Position numbers and translations under genes: made by a program. This document shows positions 1 to 10,010 of a DNA stretch of 64,000 nt, in pieces. Numbering within the stretch: position 1 is the first letter of the stretch; the number at the start of each line of letters is the position of its first letter. The notes under the pieces are model-generated. The model was not told where the DNA came from, did no database searches, and saw only the letters and a program-made list of their open reading frames with translations. Source of the stretch: Dryocosmus kuriphilus (lineage: Eukaryota; Arthropoda; Insecta; Hymenoptera; Cynipidae); the NCBI GenBank assembly GCA_038277395.1, contig CM076190.1:245005256-245069255 (forward strand), read 5' to 3'.

Positions 1-1080
1 TCTCAGTCCACTGTGCTAAGGTGTAAATTGTCTTTTTGGGTTTAATGAAATTTCTTCGGCTAATTATTACTGTCGTTTTTGTTACGTAATGAAAACTGAG
101 GACAAAATTTTGTGGTGCGAAAAAAAAGATGCCATTATAAATATTGAATCCTACGAAGGGGATGTCAGATTGAAAGGAAGGGGAAATAAAGCTATATGCT
201 TTTTAAATAAAAAGCCGTTTTTCATGATAATACAAATTGGACCTGTGACTTAATGTACGATTACCATGCGGGGGTTTCTCTGTACGATATGTCTAAATTA
301 ATGAAGTATTTATTATAAAAACTTACTCTACGTTTGACATGCTTAGTGAAAGACTGAAATATTTTGGCTTCTTCAATATCGATCAGGCAGTAAAATATCT
401 TTGATCAAAGAGAAACGCATTAAAGAGGGTCACTTGATTGTAGCAGCAGCTCAGATATCTACCTTATTCTCTTATTTCGGTATTATAATTGGAGATTTAT
501 TTCCAGATGATGATTTAGCGTGGGAGTTATATCTGACTATGATTCACATAATATAGTTAAAGTCTGCTCCTCGAATTTCAGGAGATGAACTAATTTTATT
601 GGAAAATTGATCACTCGTCATAATTCTCTGAAATTAAGAGTTTTTAAAGACGATTTAGTGCCGCAAGATCACCTTATAATACATCATCCAACTTGCATTA
701 GGATAATGGGTCCATTGATATATTTATCTTGTACAAAGTGGGAAGCATTTTATTAATTGTCAAAAGCTTACGCAAGAGTTTTAAATTGTAGAATAAATTT
801 ACTCTCTTCTTTAGCTGCAAAACTTCAGTTAAATTTAGCTCACAGATTTTATTGCCGTAAAGGCTTTAAAATAATTCTTGAAATAAAAGCTCATTAAAAA
901 ATAAACGATAAGAATTACATTGAATCTACAGTGATTAACAATATTCCATATGAGAAAAATTATGTACTTTATTTACACAACAACACATCGGATGACCCAG
1001 TGTTTGGGGTAATTGATTCATTTGTGAGATTAAGTGATAAACACTTCGGTTTTTTTGTGAAATAATGTGATACATTATGT
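1..1080 (+). pseudogene. Decayed transposon-like gene of a multi-copy invertebrate family (C-terminal part)
   Basis: Read in shifting frames, this stretch gives recognisable pieces in the right order: MYDYHAGVSLYDMSKL near 251-300, then FSYFGIIIGDLFPDD near 475-520, then MGPLIYLSCTKWEAF near 705-755, then YLHNNTSDDPVFGVID near 968-1020. This order (an HDLLEG-like motif, a membrane-like IIGDL-P segment, a GPL-W segment, then a beta-rich tail with a PVFG motif) is the one I remember from long uncharacterised proteins that occur in many copies in insects, Hydra and other invertebrates. I cannot name a biochemical function. Several frameshifts and stops separate the pieces, and the 5' part lies outside the window, so it is a dead fragment. 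Recognition of the family is from memory; the broken reading frames are seen directly. Confidence 0.5.
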
Positions 1081-1384
1081 TTTATTGACACTATTAAAGC
1101 ATACCAAATTTTGTTGCCAAAAGGTAATGATAAATATATGATAATCATTGATTATAAAAATTTTTACATGCCAATCAAAGTTCGTGTCCCTGCAGAAGGA
1201 CGATATATCATTTCGTGTAGAGATGTTTGTTAACAAAGATTTTTTGAAACATTTTATGCCACTTCCTTTCTTTAAAATAAGCTTCACAATTTTTCAAAAT
1301 TTTTTTGGTATAAACTGTACAAAAACTTTCAAACTTAGTTATAAAAATATTCATCCATTCAATCGTTTTCATTATTAACATTTG

Positions 1385-1560
1385 ACATGAGTAATTAATT
1401 ATCAAGGCGCGATTCATTAACTGTTAATAAATGGCCTTGAGAAAGCGGTAGCAAGCTAAGCATTATTCTCAAAGCACTCGCGCATTAATTATTAATATAC
1501 ATTCATTTGCCCGTATGCAAATCAATATTAATTACTAGTCAAGACGCGAAGATTGCTCCA
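1385..1560. repeat. AT-rich hairpin-forming repeat
   Basis: The segment AATTAATTATCAAGGCGCGA near 1392 recurs in modified form (AATTAATTACTAGTCAAGACGCGA type) near 1530. An inverted partner (CTCAAAG...GCGCATTAATTATTAAT) lies near 1468-1497, and CAAGGC/GCCTTG can pair across 1403-1438. It looks like the end of a small MITE or a short palindromic repeat. No coding potential is seen. Confidence 0.3.
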
Positions 1561-1619
1561 CGTGATTCCTTCTCTCCGTTTAAGAAGAAATGCCGATTAA
1601 ATTTGAAAGACTGCGATTT

Positions 1620-2165
1620 ACGGAAGGCGACGAAATACCTCTTATTTTAGATATATACAATATTAGTATATTTACCTATAAAATTAAGAACAATCGCCAA
1701 TGACAGGACCAGCGTAAAAACGATGTTCATCTTTTGAAACAAGAAGAAAAGTAAGAGACCTGCTATTGAACAATTTTGTTGACAAAGTATAGTTATAAAA
1801 TTAATGTAAAATGACTTCACAAGGACAAGCTTAATTTCCTATAAATCATGTGAGAATGACTATAGCATATATGTATGCATATACTAGGTGTCCCATATTA
1901 ATTAATCCAGGCTAATATCTCGTAAGATAAGAGAGATATTAAAAAACCTTTCGAACAAAGTTGTAGGAGTGGAAGAGGGCCAGCCGTCCTCATTGGTCAG
2001 TGTCTGACCCAGTGCCTAATTGGGGATCAGTCATCATCAAGGTAATTTTCTTAAATAACGAACCCACATTTTTTAAAGCAGATTCAAATTCTAAGCAATA
2101 AAATAAACATTCTTTCTTCGTGGAAATTTGTTTATAAGACCCCTCCAACTGGCCAACACTAGGAT
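1620..2165 (+). repeat. Dispersed repeat R-A, copy 1
   Basis: This non-coding stretch matches 29877-30530 in the same orientation over almost its whole length. Shared blocks include GGAAGGCGACGAAATACC versus GGAAGGTGATGAAATACC at the start, AATTAAGRACAATCGCCAATGA, TAAGAGAGATATTAAAAAAC, and GTGTCTGAYCCAGTGCCTAATT. Copy 1 lacks the inverted arm present in copy 2 (near 30135-30275). It is probably a non-autonomous mobile element; no ORF or target duplication was found. Confidence 0.6.
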
Positions 2166-2299
2166 GAAAGTTTTTTTAAGGTAACACATATTAGTATATA
2201 TGTAGTATTCTCATACGCATTGAGAACTGTTGGTCTCTTGTAAAGCAAATGTATTCAAGTAATGTGTTCAAGTATTACTACGAAAAAATAATAAAAAAA

Positions 2300-3478
2300 C
2301 ATTCTTGACTTTGACGATATAGATACCATTGAGCATGATAATTTAAAAAATTGGTTCGGATACAATAAATATGAATTCGAACAAACAAGTTATTACCTTG
2401 AACCGTGGTCTTCAAAGGATTTACGTGTTTCCCTCTGCAAAATACTTACCGCACTATATAAACAACTTGCTTTTCTTTTCGGGTTTTATCCTCGAGCAAT
2501 AAGTAACTGAATAAAAAAGGCAAGTGCAGAATTACTTGAGCATTCGGTACCAAAATTCATGAACTTGACCGACCATGATAAATTATTAGACAATAAGAAC
2601 CCTATAGATAGAATATTATCTGATATTCCAGAAGGTAAGGCTTTTTGTATACTCGATGCTACATATCATCTTGCACAGAAATCCAACAATATTTTGCAGG
2701 TCAAAAAATGCTTTGGAGCGAACAGAATGACATGCCCTTGGTGAAATCAAGGGTAGGATGTACTTCAACTCGATATATATTTAACATATGTTTTATGTTT
2801 TATGACGCTAATAACATTTATGAGGTCATTCTTGAAGATTGTTTCAAGTCATTTAAAACTGAAGTAAGTATTTTGCAAGAAGGTGACTTAGTTTTATTCG
2901 ACAGCCGCTTGACGTGGTTCCACTTCTTGAGAAGTAGGAAAAATTTCAAGTACGTATTTCTGGTATGAAATCCATATTGAATCAAAACAAGTAATCTAAA
3001 AAAAGTTGTTGAAGATTTTAACCTGACGCAAGTAAAGTTTCCCTATATTGAAGTGCATTATAATTCCCTTGAAAACGAGGAAAATAATAAGCTTCTCCAA
3101 TTTCCAGTGCTAACAATGGAAGAGTTATATCACACTAGGTTAAGAACATAGCGGGTAAAGAATGCGATTAGCTACTATGCTCATACCTGCACGAAGGTAT
3201 ATTCCTCGTACACATGTTTCAACCAGCAGCAACGTATCCAACTGCACCATTGGACTATTCAAAGTATGGAATCGCCATTGAGAATTAATTACTAGTAAAA
3301 GTAATGCAATAGTAGAATATTGTTGTACTTGTGAGAGTGGAGCACGTATCGTTGGCTCTTGTAGCCACATTATGACAATAGTGTCGAACTTGGGCTATGG
3401 GCAATATAATGAATTAAACATACCCCATCCCGACATATGTAACGCCTCCTTCACTGTTCCAAAAGAATCTGACTAATT
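2300..3478 (+). pseudogene. Decayed DDE transposase with C-terminal SWIM-like zinc motif
   Basis: Frame-shifted pieces follow the order of a DDE-type transposase family common in insects. PKFMNLTDHDKLL precedes AFCILDATYHLAQKSNN (2639-2695). The latter corresponds to the conserved block around the first catalytic Asp (usually D-G/A-T-Y with QKSSN). YEVILEDCFKSF and LQEGDLVLFDSR (2820-2905) correspond to the block with the second Asp. Near 3328-3374 the reading YCCTCESGARIVGSCSH keeps a CxC...C-H spacing like a SWIM zinc finger. Stops and frameshifts occur at roughly every 100-200 bp, so the gene is dead. It ends directly against the minisatellite at 3479. Family assignment (DDE_Tnp_4-like) is from memory and moderate. 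Confidence 0.5.
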
Positions 3479-4005
3479 TTGCCTAAGTGGTTGGATATTC
3501 AACGGATCTTTGCTTAAGTGGCTGACTCTTCAATTGATCTTGCATTAAGCGGCTGAAGAGCTATGATCTTGCCTTAATTGGCTGGATTTATAATAGATCT
3601 TGCCTTAATTGGCTTGATTTACAATAGCTTTTGCCTTAAGTAGCTGGAGAGCTAAGATCTTGCTTAAGTGGTTGAAACTGACTCACCTTGCCTTAGTTGG
3701 CTGGATCAACACTAGAACGTGCCTTAAGTGGCTAAAACTCTGATCTTGTCTTAAGGGGCGGAAACTCAGATCTTGACTTAAGTGGCTGGATTTACAATAG
3801 CTCTTGCCTTAAGTGGCTGGAGGGCTGAGATCTTGCTTAAGTGGCTGAAAATGACTGATCTTGCCTTAAGTGGCTGGAACTCAGATCTTGCCTTAAGTGG
3901 CTGTAATTCTGATCTTGCCTTAAGTGGCTGGAATCTAATTTTGCTTAAGTGGCTGGAAATTAGACTAATCTTGCCTTAAGTGACTGAAACTGTGACTAAC
4001 CTTCT
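3479..4005 (+). repeat. Minisatellite based on CTTGCCTTAAGTGGCTGGA
   Basis: About 18 imperfect units of 25-45 bp repeat the core TCTTGCCTTAAGTGGCTGGA. Variable spacers (ATTTACAATAGC, ACTGATC, AACTCAGATC) alternate between units, giving a higher-order pattern. In one frame the array translates as repeated LALSGWN, but there is no flanking ORF to support coding. It starts immediately after the last recognisable codon of the neighbouring transposase pseudogene. Confidence 0.9.
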
Positions 4006-4589
4006 GACTGGGGGTGGCTTTAAACATCCAAGGTGTTGTTTTCTCATCGAGACTAATATAATATAGAAGTTCTATAGTTTTCGTGACTTTAAGGAACTAA
4101 ATATATTTTTTCAGAAATTTAGAAAAATATTTCTATACATCTTAATATTTAAGGGATGATTTCAACCCGTTCAGAGGAATGAATTTCGATACAAATGTTT
4201 CAGAATTATAAGGATGAGTTATCTTGAGTCTTTTGTGAAGAGAAATATTAAACACACGATTTTTTTAATTTTCAAGGTTTTTAATTATCTCCTTCTGATT
4301 GGTAATGGTTGGAGGCGTATTCAACCGCTAGCTAAGCGTAATTTTTTGAAATTTTCAAAAAACGAAAAGCAATGCTACCTTAGGTTCTCAATCACGAGCA
4401 ATCTGGTACCTGTAACCTATTTTTATATTTTCTCCCCAGGTCGCTAGGGAGGTCCAAAGAATTGGCTAACTTTGCGGTCACTCTTCTCTTGGCAATATTT
4501 TTTTATAAAACGCGTAATATTTGTTTTAATCGTGGAAAAATTTATCATAAAGTTAATAAGAATGGTATTAAAAGTTTGGCACTTGATTA
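4006..4589. other. Unassigned AT-rich spacer
   Basis: No recognisable gene, repeat or structure. Short ORFs here lack any motif and I treat them as chance. Similarity to the 39-kb region only begins around 4590. Confidence 0.5.
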
Positions 4590-6213
4590 AGAAATATCCA
4601 AAATATAAATATTTTACATTCTTATCTCAATGGGAAGATATTAGTCTCTCATTTTCGTTATCTCCTGTATACCCAATAACTTTTGAAAGACTAATCGGAT
4701 TGGATTGCACTTTGACACACTTTTTTAGAGTCTAATAAGGAAGGATACAAATACAAAGCATTCAATTCTCCAGCCAAACTATGCGAGATACGAAAAGAAT
4801 GTTATGAAGCAAGGTTGTTTATTTCAAAATAATCTACAAATTTTCTTTGCAACATTTCCTGACAAATCGTATATTTTTCATTTTAATCGTGAAGAATATC
4901 ATTAACAACAATCAAGAATTAAACTTTCACGCTAAACTTTGTACTTCGGTACAATGTGCCATGAGACTAGGAAGCGGTGGCTTACGGGTACTTCCTTAAT
5001 TTCCTTCCTGGTCAGTGGATAAATCTTGCCATTGAGCATGTTTATCTTCACCCTGACCTGACAGCTACAATAATATGGAATAATATATATTCCAGCAAGA
5101 CTATTTTCACTCTCCTTTATTGCAAAGACGTCACCCTCGGGTGTTGAAAAAGCAGTTTGTTCTTGGGCCATAATGGATCTGTAGTGTTTAGATACTCTTC
5201 GCAAAAGTTTTGTACCCTCAGGACATGTGTATCTTGTAAAATGAAATAACTTATCCGGATTCCATTTAAGAGTAAGCCAAAGGTGCTCATATCCGGCAGA
5301 GGAAGTTTGTTTGGCAGTTGGAGACCTGGACCTGGCGTGAGTAGAAGACCCGGCAGGAGGACTCGCATCCCGCACGGGAGAAAGAGGTCCGCCAAGAGAA
5401 TAAAAAGGTCCCTTCCAAGGATTTTTATCGTCATTAGGGGAACAATCAAACTGTGAACTTAATTCTGCGACAAGAAGCAGAAGCAAATTTAAAAACATTT
5501 TTAGGGCATCGTAGCCTCGGGCAGAAATACTCATCGTTTTGGTCTGGTCAAAATTACACTCAGAATTTTAGCTCGTGCAGAATACTTGGAGAGCTTTTAA
5601 GAGAATTTAGAGCCTGTATTGTTGAAAAACTATATCACAGTAAACTTTGGGGTATCAAACTCTTGTGTATCTATCTGATTATCAACCTCAGAACAAAGTA
5701 GTCCACTACTGCGGAATGAAAATTTACTTTCTGCGCAACTTTTTTCATGTCTGTCGAGTCAGTTGCATTACTTGTAGGTTAAACATGAATAGGAATTGGA
5801 GCTTTATAAATAATTTTTCAAAAATGGTAAAGGTGATGAGAAATCAGTCTTATATTATGTCTTGGAATAATGTAACACAATTCTGAGGCCGCATAATATC
5901 GCATAATCCAGAGCCAGTTGTCGCATAACGCGGTTTTCCCATTCATGCCCAATAATTCGCCTATTTTGGGAGTTTCGCGGGGGGAAAATGGTCAACCGCG
6001 CACAACTGTATTTATTATTCTTGACAAAGTTTACTTAAAATTGTTAAACAATATCTTTCTGTAATGGCATTATGACACCTTATTATTCGTCAAGATGTGT
6101 TTATTATTTTAACAATTTTTGCTAAAAATGTATTGATTTAAGCATTTTTCAATATTTATAAACAACGATTAAGGATAATTTCAGTTCGGTCACGTTTTGA
6201 CAAATAAAATTGT
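4590..6213. repeat. Duplicated segment S, copy A (unit A of the large duplication)
   Basis: The segment matches 39560-42512 in the same orientation once the mariner at 40910-42202 is removed. Shared landmarks are AAGAAATATCCAAAA/AAGAATATCCAAAAA near 4590, CCAAACTATGCRA followed by ACGA, the signal-peptide ORF on the minus strand, CGCATAATCCMGAGCCAGTTG near 5900, and AATTTCAGTTCGGTCA near 6178. Family X follows downstream in both units, so S and X appear to have been duplicated together. Confidence 0.75.
4932..5534 (-). CDS. Hypothetical secreted protein, the only apparently intact non-transposon ORF
   Basis: The uninterrupted minus-strand ORF has 200 codons. A better start is the internal Met about 12 codons in. 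It begins MFLNLLLLLVAELSSQF, a classical signal peptide with a leucine-rich core and a likely cleavage site near SSQF. The mature part opens with a Ser/Pro-rich, probably disordered stretch (residues about 35-80, including RSRSPT) and then a more ordered region with a few cysteines (TCPEG, YYCSC) and many beta-type residues. I do not recognise the family. A paralogue on the minus strand at 39970-40530 is disrupted, so this copy may be the surviving gene or simply a younger duplicate. The stop is followed by an AT-rich region that is also conserved in the paralogue. It is probably extracellular, for example a venom, salivary or immune-type secreted protein, but that is inference. Confidence 0.5.
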   Translation of the reverse strand: MSISARGYDALKMFLNLLLLLVAELSSQFDCSPNDDKNPWKGPFYSLGGPLSPVRDASPPAGSSTHARSRSPTAKQTSSAGYEHLWLTLKWNPDKLFHFTRYTCPEGTKLLRRVSKHYRSIMAQEQTAFSTPEGDVFAIKESENSLAGIYIIPYYCSCQVRVKINMLNGKIYPLTRKEIKEVPVSHRFLVSWHIVPKYKV

Positions 6214-6414
6214 ATTTTCATAACATCGTTTACCCATAATTCAGAATGATTCCGTTTGTTGAATGATTCTAGTCTCAAACAATTGTTCTTAAGCATTATT
6301 TACATGCGATATTAGGTATCCAAATTCAGAAATTTTCATAACAAATTGGGAAAATAGTAAATGTTTCTTGTTGGATAATGAATTGTTATGGCAGAGGACG
6401 CTGATTCCCCAAAT

Positions 6415-8119
6415 TCATAAAATTTATAAAGAATTTTTAGTTATGAATCAAAACGATAAATAGGTTTCACGCAAAATATGTTCCAGTTGCCATTTAACGA
6501 TGAGTCGTTGGGATATCGGACGAGTGTAATAGAAATATACAGGCTTCTCGGGTGAGAGGTCTGGGCCGAGCCCGTCCGAGAACCCACGACGGGTCCCGAA
6601 CGGAGGAGAAGGCGGCGGACCTCGCCACTCGAGAGTTAGTTAGTCGCTCGTTGGTCTCCGACCCATAGTGGCTCGTTAGTCTCCGACCCATAGTCTCTCG
6701 TTAGCACATATGCTAGGCCGAAGTATCCTGGTAACTCCCAAGCTAGTTAGTATTTTCGCGTGGTGTCAACGCCGGTCTCAGGCTGACCCCACTGTTTGTA
6801 ACTGGCCGCATCCTTCAAAGGCCATAAATTGTCTCTACATCGCTGCCTTATTAAAACTAATTCACGTTGGGCTGATTGATGCCCCCCTTTTGTCGCCAAA
6901 TGTATGCTAAGCAGAATATACGTAAGTTTTCTTTTGTAGCTGCTCTGTGCATTTTTGTGTTCTACCTTCTCTCGGCGTCCACATCCTTATCCCATCCTCG
7001 GTTTACCTCATGCTCTAAACGAGATAGTAAAATCCTGAAATTCACGAAACCAAATTTGTGTGAAAACCCACTAACGGAAAGTGATTGCTATTTCTATACG
7101 AATAATTAGGCAAGGGTTACTAAAATGTGTAAGAAAAGAATTTAAAATTTCGATGTTGATACATCGTTAGAGACTGATGATGGGAACAATTATTATGGCA
7201 GGATCGGAAGTACGTTTCATAGCAACGATAGAATAGAAAATGAAATAGAACTTTTAATCTGTTTAACCGATGATCTGGAGATTATTGACGATTTTGGAGA
7301 GCAAGAAATAAGCTCTCGCGATGACGATTTCATCCCATACAATTAAAGTAAGAGATTTTCCAAAATTTTTACAGAATAAGAAATGAATGTCTTTTAAAAG
7401 ACATAGGATTAACCAAGGATGGTGCAAAATAACTTGCATCCGCACTAAAATGTAAAAATTTGATTTCAGAATGCATGCATTAGATGTATTATAAGGATAG
7501 AGAGAAATATTTCGGAGGATACTTTTCAGAAACAAAGGAATCTTCATTGGTATATTTTCATGATGTCAATGAATTGATGAGTGAATTGAAGTGAGGCATT
7601 TATAAAGCCGATGATTGGAGGCTATTTATTGATTCGTCTCAACTAAGTCTGAAAGTAACATTGCTTCATAGTAAAAATGTGCTTGATCCCATTCCAATAG
7701 CACTTTCAACTGAGCTTAAAGGGCAATACAGTACTATTGAACGCGTTTCAGAAAAAGTAAAATATCAAGAACATGATTAGAAAATTTGTGGGGATGTCAA
7801 AGTTTTGAACATCAAACTAGGAGAGCAGTCAGTTTTCACGAAGAATTATTTGTTTTTATGCTTATAGCATAGTCGTGATCTAGACAATCAGCACAAACAT
7901 AAAACATGGCCAAAGTGATTATTTCAGCCAGGTTATAATGACATTATTGTTAATCCTCTGACGGCACAAAGAAAGTCGTATTTCCCCTTTTTCAGAAGAA
8001 ACTTGGTCAAAGGAAACAGTTTGTGAAAGTCCTCAATCGAGAGGGAAATAGGTTCGAGCATCTACGAAGAAAACTGATTAAGTTATTAGACGCATAATTG
8101 AAAGAAGACATTTTTGGTG
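6415..8119 (+). pseudogene. Family X transposon-like gene, unit A, part left of the Polinton
   Basis: Matched pieces in order: a long acidic leader (about 7160-7340), KYFGGYFSETKESSLVYFHD (7510-7563), WRLFIDSSQLSLKV (7618-7659), PIPIALSTELKGQY (7691-7732), KICGDVKVLNIK (7781-7816) and LCLxHSRDLDNQHKHKTWPK near 7858-7917. The core FxxDxxGL-WRLFIDSS-SLK-LLH is characteristic of a multi-copy uncharacterised protein family found in insects, other arthropods and Hydra. I know of no assigned function; its copy number suggests that it travels with a mobile element. In-frame stops (for example near 7593 and 7779) show decay. The codons GGPQ at 8117-8128 are split by the Polinton insertion, and the reading resumes at 22494. 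Confidence 0.65.
6520..7023. mobile_element. 494-bp LTR-like insertion (possible solo LTR) with 5-bp target duplication
   Basis: The insert 6525-7018 begins TGTAATAG and ends CTCTAA. It is flanked by ACGAG at 6520-6524 and ACGAG at 7019-7023. The paralogous site in unit B (near 48905-48925) reads ATCAGTCGAAATAGTAG without the insert, and unit A minus the insert reads ATCGGACGAGATAGTAA, so the empty site confirms the boundaries. The insert is GC-richer than its surroundings, contains a short tandem repeat (CTCCGACCCATAGT twice, near 6655-6690) and has no ORF with motifs. TG at the start, a 4-5 bp duplication and an ATTAAA-type signal near 6850 suit a solo LTR. The missing CA end is atypical. 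Confidence 0.65.
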
Positions 8120-8125
8120 GACCAC
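8120..8125 (+). repeat. Polinton target-site duplication, left
   Basis: GACCAC directly precedes the element's AG end and is repeated exactly at 22494-22499. Six base pairs is the normal Polinton duplication length. Confidence 0.9.
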
Positions 8126-8476
8126 AGTCGTATAGCAGTGTATGTCCGGGCGCATCATGACAAGCTTCGCCCTGCGGCCGACAGATGGCACCACTACTCC
8201 CACAGTGGTACATATCCATAACTAGTTCTTTCGCCGATAGATGGCACTAATGAACGTTATCGACAGTATCGGTAAAGTAGGAATTTTGAGGTGGGCATTT
8301 CACATATATAGCACCACTACAAGCTTCGCGCGAACACCGCATTCCTTATTACTATTAAGGTTATGTATTGGATATACTTCTCGAAAATTCTCTTTCCCTC
8401 TCACTCTCCAACGGCTTGTATGCTAAAATATAAGAGAATAAATTCAATAGGATGCAGGTTAAAACGTGTTTTCGCC

Positions 8477-9710
8477 CTCTCTCTCTCTCTCTCTATCCAA
8501 CGCTGACCTCATTATCTTGATGTTGTTGATCCTAGAAGTTTAAAGGCGCGAGAATTCATCTCCATGTATTTCGGCCGGCACACAATGCAGGTTTGAACGC
8601 GCTTTCCCCTCTCACCCTGTCCAAAACTGACCTCATTAAGGGTGAGAGAGGTGACGGATGGGCAAAGGGGGACTCTCATCACATAACGCAAGGTGGTGTA
8701 GTAATTTAAAATCTCAAAATAATTAGATATTAAAAACAACCATTGTGCTCAAGAAATGCAATCACTTTCGCCTCTTGTAAAATTCCGTACTCCTGAATCA
8801 AAATACAAAAATCTCAAAATAATCAGATGTTGAAAAACGACTATTGTGCACAAGAAGTACAGTCACTTTATCCTCTTATAAAATACCGTACGCCTGAATC
8901 AAAACTCGAAAATTTCAAAATAATCAGATATTGAAAAACAATGCTCAAGAAATGCAATCACTTTTCCCTGTAGCGTAAGCCAGAATACATTCCTTATTGC
9001 TATTAAGTTTATATATTGGAATATTCTCTCTCTCTTTCTCCCTATATCTCTCGCTCTCCATCGGCTTCCTTTCGCCGGCTTCCGCTTACCCTCCCGCACG
9101 CCCTTTCCCCAACGATGAGGCATCTCTAGACAGGTTTCAACAAGCATAAGCCTGTTAGAACACGCATAATGGCAGCCGTGGCGTTTCCTCACACCGGCTT
9201 CTGCTTCCCCTCCATTCCACCCTTGCCCCTCCAACGCAGCATCTCTAGATAGGTTTCGACAAGCATAAGCCTTTTGGGAAACCCACAATGATGCAATTTA
9301 TCGACACGCATAGATTATTTGACGCACACACTTCTTGATATACATACATATACGGATGCCGCACACCCATTTTCGCTCGATTTCACTCACTCTTCTTCAT
9401 TTACATACATACAGGATGTCGCACACCCAGCTTCGCTCGATTTTATAAAAGAGCGAGTGGAACAGAGTGACCTCAATTCGGCGTTGTCTGTCAAGCGTTT
9501 CACATTGAGAGAAGAATATCTCTAGTATAGTTTTTCTTTGTGAACTTTACTATTGACTTGTGAATTAAGGATAGTGTATTTAAAGACAAAGTGAAAATGC
9601 AGAGGCTTCAGTCTGTCATTGAACCGTGTGCACCAAGTGAAAGGTATTGAAGAATCTTCAGTGAAGTCTTATTCTAGTTAAGATCTATGCTAGTACCTTT
9701 ATATTATATA

Positions 9711-9746
<36 letters not shown>

Positions 9747-9990
9747 AACTTACTCAACGTAAAGTGCAGCTAAAGACATTGTTAGCGACTTTAAGTGTAC
9801 AGTGTGCTTGAAAAAGACACTCAACGTAAAGTGCAGCTAAAGACATTGTTAGCGGCTTTATATATAGTCTCTCTCTGTGTGTGCGTGTGTGTGTGTATGT
9901 TTGGGTGTTTGAGAGAAAAAGACACTTAACGAAAGTGCAGCGATTCTAAATATACAGTGTGCGTGAAACACTTTATTAGTGTTTTTTTTT
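8477..9990. repeat. Subterminal block of successive tandem repeats, left arm
   Basis: From outside in: a (CT)n tract at 8477-8493. Then three roughly 90-bp units at about 8712-8960 sharing AATCTCAAAATAATCAGATR and a CTCAAGAAATGCAATCACTTT core. Then two units at about 9110-9290 sharing CATCTCTAGAYAGGTTTC. Then two units at about 9340-9450 sharing GCACACCCA and TTCGCTCGATTT. Then a (GT)n tract at 9713-9743. Last, three units of about 65 bp at 9745-9965 sharing AACGTAAAGTGCAGCTAAAG and CAGTGTGCKTGAAA. The last set lies just upstream of the first ORF and could hold promoter or replication elements, which is inference. Confidence 0.8.
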
Positions 9991-10010
9991 ATTTCATATT
10001 CATATTCAAA

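Noticed and set aside
3782..3979. LALSGWN repeat peptide as a coding repeat protein
   Set aside because: It is just the translation of the minisatellite, with no start context or flanking ORF.
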